A DNA stretch of 6,099 bases from Chloroflexota bacterium (lineage in GTDB: Bacteria > Chloroflexota > Dehalococcoidia > SZUA-161): positions 1 to 6,099 of the forward strand of contig VGNW01000145.1 of the NCBI GenBank assembly GCA_016865955.1, given 5' to 3'. A program made the translations under genes and the position numbers. The notes under the pieces were generated by a model. The model did not search any database, was not told where the DNA came from, and saw only the letters and a list, made by a program, of their open reading frames with translations. Shown in pieces: positions 4,528 through 6,099 of this stretch (its first letter is position 1; every line of letters begins with the position of its first letter).

Positions 4528-6099
4528 TTATCTTATTCCCTCAGGCCAGGGGCCGTAGGAGCGGATAATCTCGTCCTTGGGCTGTTTTTGCGACCACTCT
4601 TTCATGAACTCGTGGTAGGGTCGTCCTTCCCTCTTCCTGCGCTCTCGTTCTTGCTCACGGAGCTTTGTAGTTCCTTCGTGATCCAGCTCCAGCGTTTCCT
4701 CGTTGAAGACGGTGCGATAGACGTTTCTCGCTGCCCAGGGCGATACAGTCTTTTTTCTCACGTCTTCTATGACGAGCCGTGGGTCTCTTTCCAGCACATC
4801 GCCATACCCGCCCGATGACCCTGAGCCGCAGGCGATGCCATCGCCGTTGCCAAAAAAATCCTGGGGAACAAATTGAGTTGCTTTGAACGTGATTTGTTTG
4901 CTGGCAGCCAGCTCGTGGTAGCTCGACGGGATACCATCGCCTCCTTTTGCATAAAGGGGCTGCCAGTCGGTGTTCCTTATCTCAAGCAGCGGGTTGAGCC
5001 CTCCGGCATAGCCTCCCATCAGCCCCGGCGTGTGGGGCATCCGCGAGGTGGAGGTGTTGAAAATCAGCTTCGCCCCGCCCAGCGAGTTGTGGAACACATA
5101 GCCCTGACAGACGGTAGCGCCGCCGCGGAACTTGCCTGCGCCTCCCTGGTCCATCATTATGTTGCGGAACAGGTGCAGTACAGGCGTCTGCACCTCTCCG
5201 TGCTCTACATCTAGGCAGTCGGCAAGTCCGGAGAACCAGAACTGCCCGGCATCCATGCCGTCCCGGTTCGGAGTGGCAGGAGCGCCGCAGCCGTTTATGA
5301 TGATGGTGCCGAACATCCCAATGACTATTCCGCCATACTGGTCGATACCTCCCCCTGGTGCAAGCCCTACTCCGCTCATAGCTGGAGGCGAGGTTATGCG
5401 TTCCCTCATATCGCTATCGAAGATGAGTTTACCCAGGCAAACCGTGACGCCGTTGACTGTCGGTGCGGCTATTCTCATTGAGCCGGACATCGCCTGGTCG
5501 TTGGGAGCGTTAACGATGGTGCCTTCAGGTGCTACAAACTTGAATGGAGCCAGCGCTCCTGTGCTCACCGGAAAATCGGCGAACAGATACTGCATCAGCA
5601 GACCGGCAAGCAGACCTCTGACCACGTGGGGCTTGGCGTTGAGGAATGATGTAGTGGGCGGGGAGCTTCCCGAGAGGTCAACGGTCAACGTCTCGCCTTT
5701 CTTGGTAACTGCTATGTGCACGCAGCCCAGTGCCTCTGCGTTGCCCTGCAAATCGAAAAATATAACGTGGCGGTATATGCCGTCGTTGAAGCTGGCGATG
5801 CGCTTTTTCGCTGCATCGGCGACCACCTCTACTGCCCGGCGCATCAGCCCGACGAAGAAGCCGACGCCTTTCTGCTCGACCACCTCCAGCAGCCTCTCCC
5901 GCATCTTGAAGCAGCAGGCGGTCTTGGCTTTCATGTCGTGAGGGGTTACCTTGTCGCGCAGCATGTTGGAGAAGAAGTTGAAGAAGTCCTCCCTGATTTC
6001 GAATTTCTCTCCTACTTTGACCGGAGGGGCTTTGACTCCCTCCTCATAGCGGCTCTTAGCGGCAGGTACATACCCGGCAGGCTCCGCAGCGCCGGTCTC
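4528..6099 (-). CDS. Hydantoinase B/oxoprolinase family subunit, 5' partial
   Basis: This is the C-terminal 523 residues of a HyuB-type protein, the family of N-methylhydantoinase, 5-oxoprolinase and acetone/acetophenone carboxylase subunits, which work with a HyuA-type ATP-binding partner. The frame stays open to the right edge; a methionine codon at 5964 is internal, since the codons before it encode the family segment YEEGVKAPPVKV. Counting from the edge, motifs are FFSNMLRDKVTPHD near 41-54, DLSGSSPP at 141-148, QGGAGKFRGG at 318-327, GSSGGYGDVLERDP at 427-440, a highly charged helix, and a tail with YHEFMKEW and YGPWPEG. The tail recalls the carboxylase-type HyuB proteins rather than simple hydantoinases, but this is a recollected resemblance. 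The missing N-terminus is probably 100-200 residues. A HyuA partner would be expected to the right of the window. The UroD-like gene follows after three bases. Confidence 0.88.
   Translation of the reverse strand, partial: ETGAAEPAGYVPAAKSRYEEGVKAPPVKVGEKFEIREDFFNFFSNMLRDKVTPHDMKAKTACCFKMRERLLEVVEQKGVGFFVGLMRRAVEVVADAAKKRIASFNDGIYRHVIFFDLQGNAEALGCVHIAVTKKGETLTVDLSGSSPPTTSFLNAKPHVVRGLLAGLLMQYLFADFPVSTGALAPFKFVAPEGTIVNAPNDQAMSGSMRIAAPTVNGVTVCLGKLIFDSDMRERITSPPAMSGVGLAPGGGIDQYGGIVIGMFGTIIINGCGAPATPNRDGMDAGQFWFSGLADCLDVEHGEVQTPVLHLFRNIMMDQGGAGKFRGGATVCQGYVFHNSLGGAKLIFNTSTSRMPHTPGLMGGYAGGLNPLLEIRNTDWQPLYAKGGDGIPSSYHELAASKQITFKATQFVPQDFFGNGDGIACGSGSSGGYGDVLERDPRLVIEDVRKKTVSPWAARNVYRTVFNEETLELDHEGTTKLREQERERRKREGRPYHEFMKEWSQKQPKDEIIRSYGPWPEGIR

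Noticed and set aside
3962..4558. Open plus-strand frame opposite the UroD-like gene (198 codons)
   Set aside because: The protein is Ser/Ala-rich without motifs, and the opposite strand encodes a full UroD-superfamily protein.
5132..5941. Long open plus-strand frame opposite hydantoinase B (269 codons)
   Set aside because: It is antisense to strongly conserved motifs of the HyuB family, is rich in Ser/Pro and has no recognisable domain.

Overview
The window looks like a piece of a bacterial chromosome of moderate GC content, with dense, short-spaced genes. Gene content suggests an uncultured Chloroflexota/Dehalococcoidia-like bacterium: an ECF-type sigma factor paired with a zinc-motif-free membrane anti-sigma protein, a chagasin-type lipoprotein, a small HEIAHH zincin, and a hydantoinase B gene next to a UroD-family gene. 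This placement is inferred from gene families only; no ribosomal or other phylogenetic marker is present.

Left part, plus strand (1-1971). A sigma-70 family ECF-like sigma factor enters from the left edge with its 5' end cut off. One base after its stop begins a membrane protein with the layout of an anti-sigma factor: cytoplasmic helical N-terminus, one transmembrane segment, and an exported C-terminal domain resembling the BsuPI proteinase-inhibitor fold. After about 200 bp holding a good sigma-70-type promoter comes a TTG-started lipoprotein of the chagasin/I42 cysteine-protease-inhibitor family.

Right part, minus strand (6099-2024). Five co-directional genes run leftwards: hydantoinase B/oxoprolinase family protein (cut by the right edge), a UroD/MtaA-superfamily protein, a pyridoxamine-phosphate-oxidase-like flavoprotein, a YfcE/MJ0936-type metallophosphoesterase and a small zincin. 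Gaps are 3, 22 and 95 bp, then a one-base stop/start overlap. A near-consensus promoter lies across the end of the UroD-like gene, so the last three genes can probably be expressed apart from the first two.

The two gene sets converge on a perfect 18-bp hairpin at 2006-2045, which probably terminates transcription from both sides. The zincin stop codon sits in its loop.

The points most worth a second look are the loss of the expected zinc ligands in the UroD-like protein, the inhibitor-like domain on the anti-sigma factor beside a true chagasin-type inhibitor, the terminator that overlaps coding sequence, and the internal promoter with a very short leader. I saw no mobile elements, CRISPR arrays, tRNAs or rRNAs.
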